From Flavobacteriales bacterium (GTDB lineage: Bacteria > Bacteroidota > Bacteroidia > Flavobacteriales > CAJXXR01): 64,000 nucleotides of DNA. The notes under the pieces are model-generated. The model had not been told where the DNA came from and searched no databases. It saw nothing but the letters and a program-made list of their open reading frames with translations. The number at the start of each line of letters is the position of its first letter. Position 1 is the stretch's first letter. Position numbers and translations under genes: made by a program. Positions 53,026 to 62,065 of this stretch are shown piece by piece. The stretch covers positions 62,001 to 126,000 of the forward strand of contig JAOAQX010000005.1 of assembly GCA_025210805.1 (NCBI GenBank), given 5' to 3'.

Positions 53026-55803
53026 ATGGAGTACAATTTTAGAGAAATTGAAAAGAAATGGTCAAAAACTTGGGAAGAAAACCAAGTTTATCGAGTAGAA
53101 AACCAATCTGATAAACCTAAATTTTATGTCTTAGATATGTTTCCTTATCCTTCTGGTGCAGGATTACATGTTGGGCATCCATTAGGGTATATTGCTTCAG
53201 ATATTTATGCACGTTTCAAGAGACTGAAAGGTTTTAACGTACTTCATCCTATGGGTTATGATGCTTTTGGCCTTCCTGCTGAGCAATATGCTATTCAGAC
53301 AGGGCAACATCCCGCAGTTTCTACCGAAAAAAATACCACAAGATATCGTGAGCAATTGGATAAAATCGGATTTTCATTTGACTGGAGCCGTTCATTCAAA
53401 ACTTGTGATGAAAAATACTACCAGTGGACCCAATGGATTTTTCTTAAACTTTTTGGATCTTGGTATGATGCCAAAGCTAAAAAGGCGAAGTCGATAGGAG
53501 AGCTAATCGCTCATTTTGAAGAGAATGGAAGTGAAGGAATTATTGCTAATGCAAGTTTTGAAGGACAATTTTCTGCCCAAGAGTGGAAATCTATGTCTGA
53601 AAAAGAGCAAGAAGATATTCTTCAGCAGTTCCGACTCGCATTTCGATCTTTGGATTATGTAAACTGGTGTCCTGCTTTGGGAACAGTATTAGCAAATGAT
53701 GAGGTAAAGGAAGGGCTTTCGGAGCGTGGAGGTCATCCCGTTGAAAAAAGAAAAATGTGGGGTTGGTCTTTGAGAGTATCTGCTTATGCTGATAGACTTT
53801 TACAAGGTTTGGATCAAGTAGATTGGACAGATTCACTAAAAGAGCAACAGAAAAACTGGATCGGAAAATCGAAAGGTGCTCAGGTTATTTTTGATGTAGA
53901 TGGACACGAAGATGTACAGATAGAAGTGTTTACTACACGACCTGATACCATTTTTGGAGTGACCTTTATGACTTTGGCTCCTGAAAGCGAATTGGTAGAA
54001 AAAATTACTACCAAGGATTATCAAAAGGAAGTAGAAGCGTATATCACTCAAGCCAAAAATAAATCTGAAAGAGAAAGACAGGCCGACGTAAAAAATATCT
54101 CTGGAGTATTCACAGGGGCTTTTGCTAAGCACCCACTTACGGGTGAAAATATCCCAATTTGGGTAGGAGATTATGTTTTAGGTTCTTATGGAACGGGTGC
54201 CGTGATGGCAGTACCTGCTCATGATTCTCGAGATTTTGCTTTTGCTAATCATTTCAGAATTCCTGTAAAACAAGTTATTTCTGCGGATGGAAGTATTGCA
54301 ACCTTGCTAGAAGAAGCTTTTGAAAGTAAAAATGGAATTTTGGTAAATTCAGGAGATTTTGATGGGCTAAAAGTAAAGGATGGTGCTTCACAAATTGTAA
54401 AGATCTTTAACGAAAAAGGAATTGGAAAATGGAAAACGAATTACCGTTTGAGAGATGCTGTTTTTAGCCGCCAGCGTTATTGGGGAGAACCAATTCCTAT
54501 GTATATTGAAAACGACATGCCTAAGCCATTTCCAGAGGAAGAACTTCCATTGATTTTGGCAGAAGTAGATGAATATAAACCTACTGCTGAAGGACTAGCG
54601 CCTTTGGCTAGAAATAAGGATTGGAAAAGAAACGGACTACCAATAGAGCCGAACACCATGCCAGGTTGGGCAGGTTCGTCTTGGTATTTTTTCCGTTATA
54701 TGGATCCAGACAATACCGAAGAATTTGCTTCAAAAGAAGCTTTGGATTATTGGCAACAGGTCGATCTTTATTTAGGAGGATCAGAACATGCCACAGGACA
54801 TTTGATTTATTCTAGATTTTGGACAAAATTTTTATTTGATTTAGGCTTGGTTCCAATGGATGAACCTTTCAAAAAATTGTTTAATCAAGGAATGATTCTT
54901 GGACGATCAAGTTTTGCTCATCGTATTAAAGGAACCAATCAGTTTGTGTCTTATGATTTAAAGGATGATTACGATACCGCACCCATTCATGCAGATGTGG
55001 CTATGGTGGAGAACGATGTGTTAGACACAGAAGCCTTTAAGAACTGGCGAGAAGATTTGGCAGATGCTACATTTATTCTCAATGAAAAAGGTCAATTCCT
55101 TTGTGGTTCAGAAGTAGAAAAGATGTCTAAATCGAAATACAATGTGGTTAATCCAGACGATATTATTTTCGATCATGGAGCAGACACTTTAAGAATGTAT
55201 GAGATGTTTTTGGGTCCTCTAGATCAATCAAAACCATGGAATACTCAAGGAATCTCAGGAGTTTCAAATTTCTTAAAGAAGTTTTGGAGACTTTATCATG
55301 AAGGTGAGCAATTCCAAGTTTCGGATGCAGAACCTACTGCCGAAGAACTAAAAATACTTCATAAAACCATTGGGAAGATTGAGCAAGATGTTGAAGCTTT
55401 TTCACTCAATACCTCGATTTCTACTTTTATGATCGCCACTAATGATCTTCAGAAATTGAAGTGTAATAAAAAAGCCATCTTAGCACCATTATTAGTCGTA
55501 ATGGCTCCTTTTGCTCCTTTTATTACAGAAGAACTTTGGGCAAAAATGGGAAATACCCATTCTGTTCATCAAGCAGAATACCCAGTGTACCAAGAGGCAC
55601 TCACAAAAGACAGCACAGCAAAATATGCGGTTGCTTTTAACGGTAAAGTGAGGTTTCAGTTAGAAGTGGAAGCTGGATTAAGCAAAGAAGCAGTAGAAAA
55701 ACTCGCTAGAGAACACGAAAAAACTCCAAATTATATTGGCGACAAACAAGTGAGAAAAGTTATTGTTGTACCCAATAAGATGGTGAATATTGTGATTGGG
55801 TAA
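53026..55803 (+). CDS. leuS: Leucine-tRNA ligase
   Basis: From the ATG at 53026 it has 925 residues; the TTG at 52984 would add 14 residues inside the promoter. HIGH-type motif YPSGAGLHVGHPLGY (about 37-51), the editing CP1 domain with TTRPDTIFGVTFM and GTGAVMAVPAHDSRDFAFA, WYFFRYMDP, and KMSKSKYNVVNPDDI are all in place, followed by the anticodon-binding domain (EELWAKMG). An insertion of about 45 residues (KSIGELIAHFEENGSEG...) follows the catalytic start, as I recall from other Bacteroidota LeuS. It charges tRNA-Leu with leucine. Confidence 0.96.
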   Translation: MEYNFREIEKKWSKTWEENQVYRVENQSDKPKFYVLDMFPYPSGAGLHVGHPLGYIASDIYARFKRLKGFNVLHPMGYDAFGLPAEQYAIQTGQHPAVSTEKNTTRYREQLDKIGFSFDWSRSFKTCDEKYYQWTQWIFLKLFGSWYDAKAKKAKSIGELIAHFEENGSEGIIANASFEGQFSAQEWKSMSEKEQEDILQQFRLAFRSLDYVNWCPALGTVLANDEVKEGLSERGGHPVEKRKMWGWSLRVSAYADRLLQGLDQVDWTDSLKEQQKNWIGKSKGAQVIFDVDGHEDVQIEVFTTRPDTIFGVTFMTLAPESELVEKITTKDYQKEVEAYITQAKNKSERERQADVKNISGVFTGAFAKHPLTGENIPIWVGDYVLGSYGTGAVMAVPAHDSRDFAFANHFRIPVKQVISADGSIATLLEEAFESKNGILVNSGDFDGLKVKDGASQIVKIFNEKGIGKWKTNYRLRDAVFSRQRYWGEPIPMYIENDMPKPFPEEELPLILAEVDEYKPTAEGLAPLARNKDWKRNGLPIEPNTMPGWAGSSWYFFRYMDPDNTEEFASKEALDYWQQVDLYLGGSEHATGHLIYSRFWTKFLFDLGLVPMDEPFKKLFNQGMILGRSSFAHRIKGTNQFVSYDLKDDYDTAPIHADVAMVENDVLDTEAFKNWREDLADATFILNEKGQFLCGSEVEKMSKSKYNVVNPDDIIFDHGADTLRMYEMFLGPLDQSKPWNTQGISGVSNFLKKFWRLYHEGEQFQVSDAEPTAEELKILHKTIGKIEQDVEAFSLNTSISTFMIATNDLQKLKCNKKAILAPLLVVMAPFAPFITEELWAKMGNTHSVHQAEYPVYQEALTKDSTAKYAVAFNGKVRFQLEVEAGLSKEAVEKLAREHEKTPNYIGDKQVRKVIVVPNKMVNIVIG

Positions 55804-55863
55804 ACCCATTCTAATAACAATTTAAAAGGTGGAATGAATACCAGTCTATCTTTATTGTATGCT

Positions 55864-55902
55864 AAAACACTTTAAAGTTATTGAATTTTAAAGTGTTTTT
55901 TT
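55864..55902 (+). terminator. Terminator after leuS
   Basis: AAAACACTTTAAA and TTTAAAGTGTTTT pair across a 10-base loop, followed by T. It begins 60 bases past the stop. Confidence 0.8.
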
Positions 55903-55943
55903 ATGCTTTTATCTTTGTAATATCTTTTTTAAAAAATGACCTT

Positions 55944-55951
55944 ATCTTTGA
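55944..55951 (+). promoter_or_regulatory. Candidate -7 box for the TolB-N/AraC regulator gene
   Basis: TATCTTTG at 55944-55951 fits TAnnTTTG, six bases before the ATG. A second TATCTTTG is at 55910-55917, 34 bases upstream. Confidence 0.45.
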
Positions 55952-55957
55952 TAAATC

Positions 55958-57748
55958 ATGGAACAAATCATTTCTATAGTTGTCTTACCTTTTGTGAACT
56001 TGAGTCCAGATGGTCAAAATGAGTCTTTGGTCGATAGTATGACTGGAGACTTAATCATCAATTTGTCTAAAATTAATGGATTAAAAGTAACCTCTAAACA
56101 ATCATCTTTTTATTATAAGAATAGAAATATTCCATTGGATGAAATATCAAAAAAATTGGGGGTAAAGGTTGTACTAGAAGGAAGTATTCAGATTTTAGAC
56201 GGAAGAATTAAAGTGAGTGCTAGTTTGGTACAGGCTTCAGAAGATTTTCTTTTTTGGTCAGATATATGGGAAAGAAAAATAGATGATTTTTTTAGAGTTC
56301 AAGATGAACTGAGTGAAGAAATTGCCCAAAAACTTCAAGAACAAATAGGTCATTTTGAAATTCGAAATAACTTTTTAGAACACCCTGAAAGAGACCTAAA
56401 GTTGCACAAAATCTATTTAGAAGCAAAAAATAAATCCAACCAATGGAACCCACAAGGCGTTTTGGAATCTATTGTGCTCTTTGAAGAAATTTTGGACAGT
56501 AATCCACAATATATAGAAGCTCATATAGGAATTGCTGATGCGTATAGTTTTCTAGCAGTTACTCGGTTTATGAATATCAAAGAAGCTTGGGCAAAGGTGA
56601 ACCTTCATGGGCAAATGGCAAAGCAAATAGATCCAAATCATGCAGGAGTTTATTATATTTTAGCGAATGTGTGTTTTTTCGATAAAATGGATTTTGCTTC
56701 TTCTTTGCGATACGCAAAAAAAGCGGTAAAACTACAGTCTAATCATTCAGAAGCCTTACAATTTTTGGTTTTTTTGTATTCTATTTCAGGAGCATGCGAT
56801 TTGGCATATAAATATTTAGAAAAGGTTCAAGACTGTGATCCATTTAGCTCAGAGAATCTTTTTTATCAAGCATTTTTGCATTACCGAAACAATGAGTTTG
56901 ACAAAGCTTTGAAAGGCTTTAATCAATGTTTGAATGATAATCCTCATAATATTCCAGCTTATTTCCAAAAAGGATTTACACTTTTGGCACTTAATAAAGC
57001 TCAAGAAATGTTGGATTGGATCAATAAAATGCCATCGGAAATACAAGTTTTGGGAGATATAAAAGGACTCAAATGCTTGGCATATATTCTACTGGATGAA
57101 AAAGGAAATACTCAAAAAGCCCTTCAAGAACTCAAAGAGGATTCTCAAAATCATTTGGCTCATCAAGAGCACAGTTATTGGTTTTTGACTGAGGTATTGC
57201 AAGGCTATTATGATGAAGCATTTGATTGGTTGGATCAATTAATAAGGATTCAATCTCCAATTGTTTTGATTTATTTTGGCGATACTTTTGGTAGTCGACT
57301 TTCAGCAGATATACGATATAAAGAGTATCATAAATTGTTGTTCTCTGCGGTGGAGGATTTAGAGAATGAAAAAGTGAAAAAATTGCTTTCTGAATCTGAA
57401 ACAGAAAATGCAAGATTAAAACTGGAGTCCTATCTGCAAGAAGAAGATCCTTTTTTAAATCCAAAAATGTCATTACGTCATACCGCTCAATACATAGGCA
57501 TTCACCCAAACCAATTATCTTGGTTAATCAACAATTATTATGCAAAGAACTTTAATGTATTTGTGAATGAATATCGAATAGAACGATTTATAAAATTGGC
57601 AAAAGATACAAGGAATCAGCATATTTCTCTTTTGGGATTAGCATTTGAAAGTGGATTTAATTCTAAAAGCTCTTTTAATACCTTTTTCAAGAAAATTAAG
57701 GGCTGCACACCAAAAGAATTCTTGATGAATAATAAAAACACGTTTTAG
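55958..57748 (+). CDS. TolB-N-like/TPR/AraC-type HTH regulator
   Basis: A 596-residue soluble regulator. Residues 1-125 (SIVVLPFVNLSPDGQNESLVDSMTGDLIINLSKI...LEGSIQILDGRIKVSASLV) match the TolB N-terminal-like domain found in CadC and adenylyl-cyclase regulators. TPR repeats fill about 150-440. The C-terminal 100 residues form an AraC HTH domain (MSLRHTAQYIGIHPNQLSWLI, VNEYRIERF, LLGLAFESGFNSKSSFNTFFKKIKG, TPKEF). There is no membrane helix or periplasmic domain. It lies 93 bases upstream of the alcohol dehydrogenase gene on the same strand, which could be a target. The effector is unknown. Confidence 0.85.
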   Translation: MEQIISIVVLPFVNLSPDGQNESLVDSMTGDLIINLSKINGLKVTSKQSSFYYKNRNIPLDEISKKLGVKVVLEGSIQILDGRIKVSASLVQASEDFLFWSDIWERKIDDFFRVQDELSEEIAQKLQEQIGHFEIRNNFLEHPERDLKLHKIYLEAKNKSNQWNPQGVLESIVLFEEILDSNPQYIEAHIGIADAYSFLAVTRFMNIKEAWAKVNLHGQMAKQIDPNHAGVYYILANVCFFDKMDFASSLRYAKKAVKLQSNHSEALQFLVFLYSISGACDLAYKYLEKVQDCDPFSSENLFYQAFLHYRNNEFDKALKGFNQCLNDNPHNIPAYFQKGFTLLALNKAQEMLDWINKMPSEIQVLGDIKGLKCLAYILLDEKGNTQKALQELKEDSQNHLAHQEHSYWFLTEVLQGYYDEAFDWLDQLIRIQSPIVLIYFGDTFGSRLSADIRYKEYHKLLFSAVEDLENEKVKKLLSESETENARLKLESYLQEEDPFLNPKMSLRHTAQYIGIHPNQLSWLINNYYAKNFNVFVNEYRIERFIKLAKDTRNQHISLLGLAFESGFNSKSSFNTFFKKIKGCTPKEFLMNNKNTF

Positions 57749-57841
57749 ACGAACTTAAATATATTTTATAAAAACACGTTCACTATTATAATATCACACT
57801 TTGGCGCTTTTATTAATCTCCATATTTGTAAAAAAAAAGAT

Positions 57842-58825
57842 ATGGATATGAAAGCAGTTGTTGCCACAGGTTATGGTTCTCCAGATGTTTTGGAGTGTAA
57901 ATTGATTGCAAAACCACAACCAAAATCTAATGAAATCTTAGTGAAAGTAAAAGCCGCTTGCGTCACAAGAGCTGACACCATGATGCGTACAGGTAAACCA
58001 CTTATTGGTAGATTGTTTACGGGTTTGATAAAACCGAGCAAGTCTGTTCCCGGTGCTGGTTTTTCGGGAGTTATAGAAGCTGTCGGAGATCAAGTTAGCC
58101 TATTCAAAGTAGGCGACGAGGTATTTGGCGAATCTGCCAGTCGATACGATTGTCAAGCCGAGTATTTGTGTACCTCAGAAGATTCTTTGGTGTTAAAAAA
58201 GCCTGAAAATCTTGATTTTTCTGAAGCATCCACTTATGGGGATGGACCTGTTACTTCCTACAATTTTCTAAAGATATTGGGAGAGGTGAATGCTAGCAAA
58301 TCTATCTTAATCAATGGGGCTTCGGGGAGTTTAGGAATGGCAGCTATTCAAATAGGTAAATATTACGGAGCTCATATTACCGCAGTCTGTAGTGCCAAAA
58401 ACAAATCCTTGGTCGTGTCATTAGGAGCAGATGAAGTAATCGATTATCGAAAAACCGATGTATCAAAAATTCTTGAAAAATATGATATTATTTATGATAC
58501 AGTGGGAAATTTGAGTTTTTCGATGATGAAAAACCAATTGACCGATAAGGGAATACTAATGACCCCCGTTTTGGATTTTGGAATTTTGTGTTCCTCTATT
58601 TTGAGAAAAAATCCCAAGAAAAAAAGAGTAATTTTTTCTGCAACAGGACTCAAAAAAGATCGAGAATTAATTTTGTATATGCAGGAAATTGTCAAAATAT
58701 TTGAGGCAAGAAAATTAAAAACCATTATCGATAGACAATACCCAATAGAAAAGATCAGTGATGCCCACCGCTATATTGATACAGGGCGAAAAAAGGGGAA
58801 TGTTGTTTTGTTGCTTGGTAGTTAA
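57842..58825 (+). CDS. NAD(P)-dependent alcohol dehydrogenase, zinc-independent MDR type
   Basis: A 327-residue medium-chain dehydrogenase/reductase. The N-terminal catalytic part (MKAVVATGYGSPDVL, GAGFSGVIEAVGDQVSLFKVGDEVFGES) and Rossmann motif (NGASGSLGMAAIQIGKYYGA, about 158-177) are clear. The metal-binding Cys/His pattern of zinc enzymes is not evident, so it resembles the quinone-reductase branch. It has the normal length and ends at a stop after LLGS. A 37-base stretch of its 3' end is repeated exactly at 62066-62102, where the same frame would end LLPF-stop. The ATG may be 57842 or 57848. Confidence 0.87.
   Translation: MDMKAVVATGYGSPDVLECKLIAKPQPKSNEILVKVKAACVTRADTMMRTGKPLIGRLFTGLIKPSKSVPGAGFSGVIEAVGDQVSLFKVGDEVFGESASRYDCQAEYLCTSEDSLVLKKPENLDFSEASTYGDGPVTSYNFLKILGEVNASKSILINGASGSLGMAAIQIGKYYGAHITAVCSAKNKSLVVSLGADEVIDYRKTDVSKILEKYDIIYDTVGNLSFSMMKNQLTDKGILMTPVLDFGILCSSILRKNPKKKRVIFSATGLKKDRELILYMQEIVKIFEARKLKTIIDRQYPIEKISDAHRYIDTGRKKGNVVLLLGS
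58776..58812 (+). repeat. 37-bp direct repeat, left copy (within dehydrogenase 3' end)
   Basis: This sequence, beginning TTGATACAGGGCGAAAAAAG, is identical over 37 bases to 62066-62102. It encodes residues DTGRKKGNVVL of the dehydrogenase. The match stops abruptly on both sides. Confidence 0.95.
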
Positions 58826-58956
58826 TTGTTGTTTATTGATGCGATATTCTTGTGGTATATCTGATGCTAATTTTTTGATAGGAATAAGTAATACTATTTC
58901 AGCAAGTAATAGGAATAAGTGCATAAAATAGTAAATAATAAGGTGATAATATAAAT

Positions 58957-58988
58957 AAAGTTTATTGAAATTAATTTCAATAAACTTT
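58957..58988. repeat. 32-nt perfect palindrome near the cassette left edge
   Basis: AAAGTTTATTGAAATT is followed directly by its reverse complement, without any spacer (58957-58988). It lies 130 bases past the dehydrogenase stop in a gene-free gap of 343 bases (58826-59168). The gap also holds two copies of ATAGGAATAAGT (58878 and 58909). The palindrome could be a weak terminator for the dehydrogenase gene or a recombination or protein site. Confidence 0.75.
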
Positions 58989-59168
58989 AAGTTTAATCAA
59001 TAAAATCAAGGCTTGCCAATGATTTTACCAAGTATTTTTGACCATTAAACCCATTATTCGAACAGTAAAATATTTGAGTAATGATAGATAGTAAAAGCTT
59101 ATTCTGCTTTTCTTTCTCTTTAGAAAAGAGGAATAAAGCAATTTACACATAGTAATCTTAGTCTAAGT

Positions 59169-60662
59169 CTAGCTATTGTCTGTAGGATTTTCATCATTTT
59201 GTTTTTTTGATTCATCATCGCCTGAACTAACACCCAAAGCTTTCAAAGGACTAAATTTATAAAGCCAGGCCTTAGCTAGTTGCTTAGATGTTATTGGCTT
59301 TAAAAAGAAATTAATAGGTACACCACATTGACCTTCTATAGCTTTTTGAACATAATCATCAAATGCAGTCATCAATGAATTTGTATCAATAACCTTATTG
59401 TTTGCATTCTCAATTTGACCCAAATTGGATACAACACCAGATATGTAACTATTATTGAGTTGCATGAAGCTCTCTCCTGTACGAGCTTTAGCTGCATCAG
59501 AAGAAGTTGTATTAACGTCAGTATCAGTAGCACCTTGAATAGCTGCCAATTGACTCATAACTTCAGTTGCGGATGGCTTTAATGTAGAGACCGTTGTTTT
59601 AATTTCATTTGATTTTATTGAAGGAATTAGCCCCATTGTGATAACGCTAGCATGGGATTGAAGATTAGAAGTGCTCAACAGACTTTTAATTGAATCAGCA
59701 AATGAACCATCAACTCCAAATTTACCACTTTTAGCTGCAAGGAAAGAACCCATTTCAAAAGAAGCCTCAAGATCAAAGGATGTTGAAGAAGATTTTTGAG
59801 AGCTATTTGAATCTTCAGTTTTTAAGATATGAACCATACCTACAAAACTAGATCCGTTTGTTTGACCTGAAAGAATATGTATCCCCACTTTATCTGCATC
59901 CTTCCCTTGAAGGGCTTCATTCATTGATTTTTCGTCATCTGAATTGATTGGGCGATCTTTAACATAAACATTCCATGCCCTTATAGCTTTTTCAGGATCC
60001 AGAACGAAAGGAGCAAACATATCCGATTGTTTATGAGTACAATTGGCTGTGATAACAAGTGTTCCTTGAATGCTGTGTTTTGAAGTTTGAGTAAGAACTG
60101 TATGTTTTGCAGAGCCTCCTAATGACGCTCCATAACTTGGTCCAAATACAGAAGTTACTTGTGCAGAAATATAAGAAGCAATAGCATTAGAATGTGCTTC
60201 ATTTCCATCTTGTTCTTCTTCATTTCTAAAGTATTGGGCATCCATTATCATCGAATCCGAGGATAACCCCATCATTTTTATAGCAGATTTATTGTAATCT
60301 ATCGGACTCTCTACATTTTCAGAAATTTTGATCTGACCAGCAGCTTTTCTTGCTTCTTGTATTGTTTCCTGAGCAGCAACAGATTGTTTTGCATAATCGA
60401 CAGCGGCTTCTGTCATGGCTTTTTTTTGATTATCAATCTGATCAGAAAGTTTCTTTAATTCTTCCTGTCCAACTCCCATGTTTATCATTTCCTGCATTGT
60501 CATATCTAGACTTCGCTTTGATAGAATTAGGGAGTTAAGTTTTTGTTGAGCCAGATCAACTGGCTCTTGGGCAGTGGCTACATTTTTTAGTGCTTCAATT
60601 TTCTTTGGATCTACTACATTACCAAGTACTAAACTTGGGTCGAAAGGTATTGTTGTTGGCAT
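59169..60662 (-). CDS. Unrecognised 497-residue coiled-coil protein
   Basis: I do not recognise the family. The start MPTTIPFDPSLVLGNVVDPK has no signal peptide. Residues about 35-115 are helical, Gln/Glu/Lys-rich and predicted coiled coil by eye (KLNSLILSKRSLDMTMQE, EELKKLSDQIDNQKKAMTEAAVDYAKQSV). Residues about 165-330 alternate short beta strands with small residues (SYGASLGGSAKHTV, KHSIQGTLVITANCTH, FDLEASFEMGSFLAAKSGKFG). The region 330-430 is Ser/Thr-rich and the end is an acidic, hydrophilic tail (GDDESKKQNDENPTDNS). Few cysteines and many Ser/Asn/Gln suggest a soluble or secreted structural protein. A pore-forming or appendage role is only a guess. No immunity gene is obvious. It lies 3' of the GH25 gene on the same strand, with 268 bases between. 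Confidence 0.75.
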   Translation of the reverse strand: MPTTIPFDPSLVLGNVVDPKKIEALKNVATAQEPVDLAQQKLNSLILSKRSLDMTMQEMINMGVGQEELKKLSDQIDNQKKAMTEAAVDYAKQSVAAQETIQEARKAAGQIKISENVESPIDYNKSAIKMMGLSSDSMIMDAQYFRNEEEQDGNEAHSNAIASYISAQVTSVFGPSYGASLGGSAKHTVLTQTSKHSIQGTLVITANCTHKQSDMFAPFVLDPEKAIRAWNVYVKDRPINSDDEKSMNEALQGKDADKVGIHILSGQTNGSSFVGMVHILKTEDSNSSQKSSSTSFDLEASFEMGSFLAAKSGKFGVDGSFADSIKSLLSTSNLQSHASVITMGLIPSIKSNEIKTTVSTLKPSATEVMSQLAAIQGATDTDVNTTSSDAAKARTGESFMQLNNSYISGVVSNLGQIENANNKVIDTNSLMTAFDDYVQKAIEGQCGVPINFFLKPITSKQLAKAWLYKFSPLKALGVSSGDDESKKQNDENPTDNS

Positions 60663-60930
60663 GATATATATGTTTAATATATTCCTTACTCGTATGGCTT
60701 TTCAGGTTTCGCCCCGTTTTTAATTGGTTTCTGGACTCCATAAATTGGGTTTATCACATGGGAAGTCAACCCAGTGGCTTTCGCGGACTTTCTTGGAATT
60801 TATAAATGAAACATTTTTTTTTATTTAGAGAGTACCGATTACTTTCTAAATATTCTCTTATTACCTGTCTGAAAATGATTTGTAACAATTTGTAAGCTAT
60901 TGTCTATCTGTAAATTAATGTTGTGTGGAG

Positions 60931-61692
60931 TTAATTCTTGATATTACTATTTTTTATAAACTCCTTAAATTCTATTTGATTACCATTGAAGATATCAAAA
61001 TCATTCTTTTTATTATTTATTTTGTATGTCTCCGACTTTTGCCAAATTGTCCAACCTTTTTGTGCCCATGCTTTTGGTAGATTCGGTTTTTTTGCTTGAC
61101 TATAATTTGCAATCCACAGGTTGTAATCTGAAAAATTTGAATGGTTTAGGTACCTGTTTCCAACATTAAGATCAGTGTAAATTATTGGTTTACGATTTGA
61201 TTGTGTTTCAATATGATTAAGAAACAATAAAAGTGCGGATTGTACTTTTTCAACTGATTGTGATTCATTAATTCCTCCTTCCTCAAAATCAACTATAGGT
61301 GGAATATCCATAGAGTCAATATTATCTATAGTCTTCAGGAAAAATTTTGCCTGTGTTATTGGGTCGTCTTTTGTTATATAAAAATGATAGGCTCCTCGAA
61401 TGAAGCCGTGATCTTTTATCATTCTCCAGTTTCTTGTGAATTTCGGGTCGATATATGTCATGCCCTCGGTTGCTTTACAGATAATAAAATCCAAACTGTC
61501 ACTATTTTTAATAACCACATCAATTTCATTATTTTGATGATGAGATATATCTATTCCATAAATATTAGGTTTTATATTTGTCACTTTGACGTTTGGTTTG
61601 TCATGGTTTTTGAATTCTGTCTTCATTTGCTCACATGATGAAAAAATGGTAATGAATATTATTGTGTTTAAGAGATGAATGTGTTTGTTCAT
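60931..61692 (-). CDS. GH25 lysozyme-like lipoprotein
   Basis: A 253-residue protein with a lipoprotein-like signal (IFITIFSSC, Cys20), so probably membrane-anchored outside the cytoplasm. The GH25 muramidase fold is marked by YGIDISHHQ, FIICKATEGMTYIDPKF, GAYHFYITKDDP, the catalytic-type PPIVDFEEG (Asp and Glu), KPIIYTDLNVG and NLWIANYS, ending WTIWQKS. It likely cleaves the MurNAc-GlcNAc bond in peptidoglycan. It lies inside the repeat-bounded cassette, upstream of the 497-residue gene on the same strand. Confidence 0.88.
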   Translation of the reverse strand: MNKHIHLLNTIIFITIFSSCEQMKTEFKNHDKPNVKVTNIKPNIYGIDISHHQNNEIDVVIKNSDSLDFIICKATEGMTYIDPKFTRNWRMIKDHGFIRGAYHFYITKDDPITQAKFFLKTIDNIDSMDIPPIVDFEEGGINESQSVEKVQSALLLFLNHIETQSNRKPIIYTDLNVGNRYLNHSNFSDYNLWIANYSQAKKPNLPKAWAQKGWTIWQKSETYKINNKKNDFDIFNGNQIEFKEFIKNSNIKN

Positions 61693-62065
61693 AATTTGTA
61701 CGTTTTAGTATTTCCCCTTTGCACAGAGAAAATAGCTCATGTATATATCAATTTTCAAAAGATGTTTAGATAACTAAAAACACTTGGTGTATGAGTTTTG
61801 TGTTTAAAAATATTTAGTATGTTTTTGATTATCATGGCTCTAAACTACAAAAGAAAACGCAGTAATCCAAAAAATGCAACATTAATTAATTATAAGAAAA
61901 ATATTACAGCTGTTGTTAACTTTTTCAATACCCACCATTTTATAGGGTAATCTGAATTCTCTAGCTTATACATATCCGCTATTTATCAGACTGTATTCTA
62001 TAAAAGAATATAGATCTTAGAATATGAAAAAATTGCAACTTAAATTTTTGTCATAGCATTGTACT
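61693..62065. other. AT-rich gap at the cassette right side
   Basis: These 373 bases separate the GH25 gene start from the right 37-bp repeat. I see no open frame, no hairpin of note and no remnant of the dehydrogenase gene upstream of the repeat. The GH25 promoter should lie here. Confidence 0.55.

Noticed and set aside
60740-60780. TGGGTT...AACCCA inverted pair in the GH25/497-residue gap as an integron attC site
   Set aside because: The arms are only about 7 bases with a 16-base spacer and no attC-type core (GTTRRRY) could be placed; there is no integron integrase.
59169-61692. The cassette pair as a toxin-antitoxin or effector-immunity module
   Set aside because: No small immunity gene, toxin motif or overlap between the two genes is visible; the 268-base gap argues against tight coupling.
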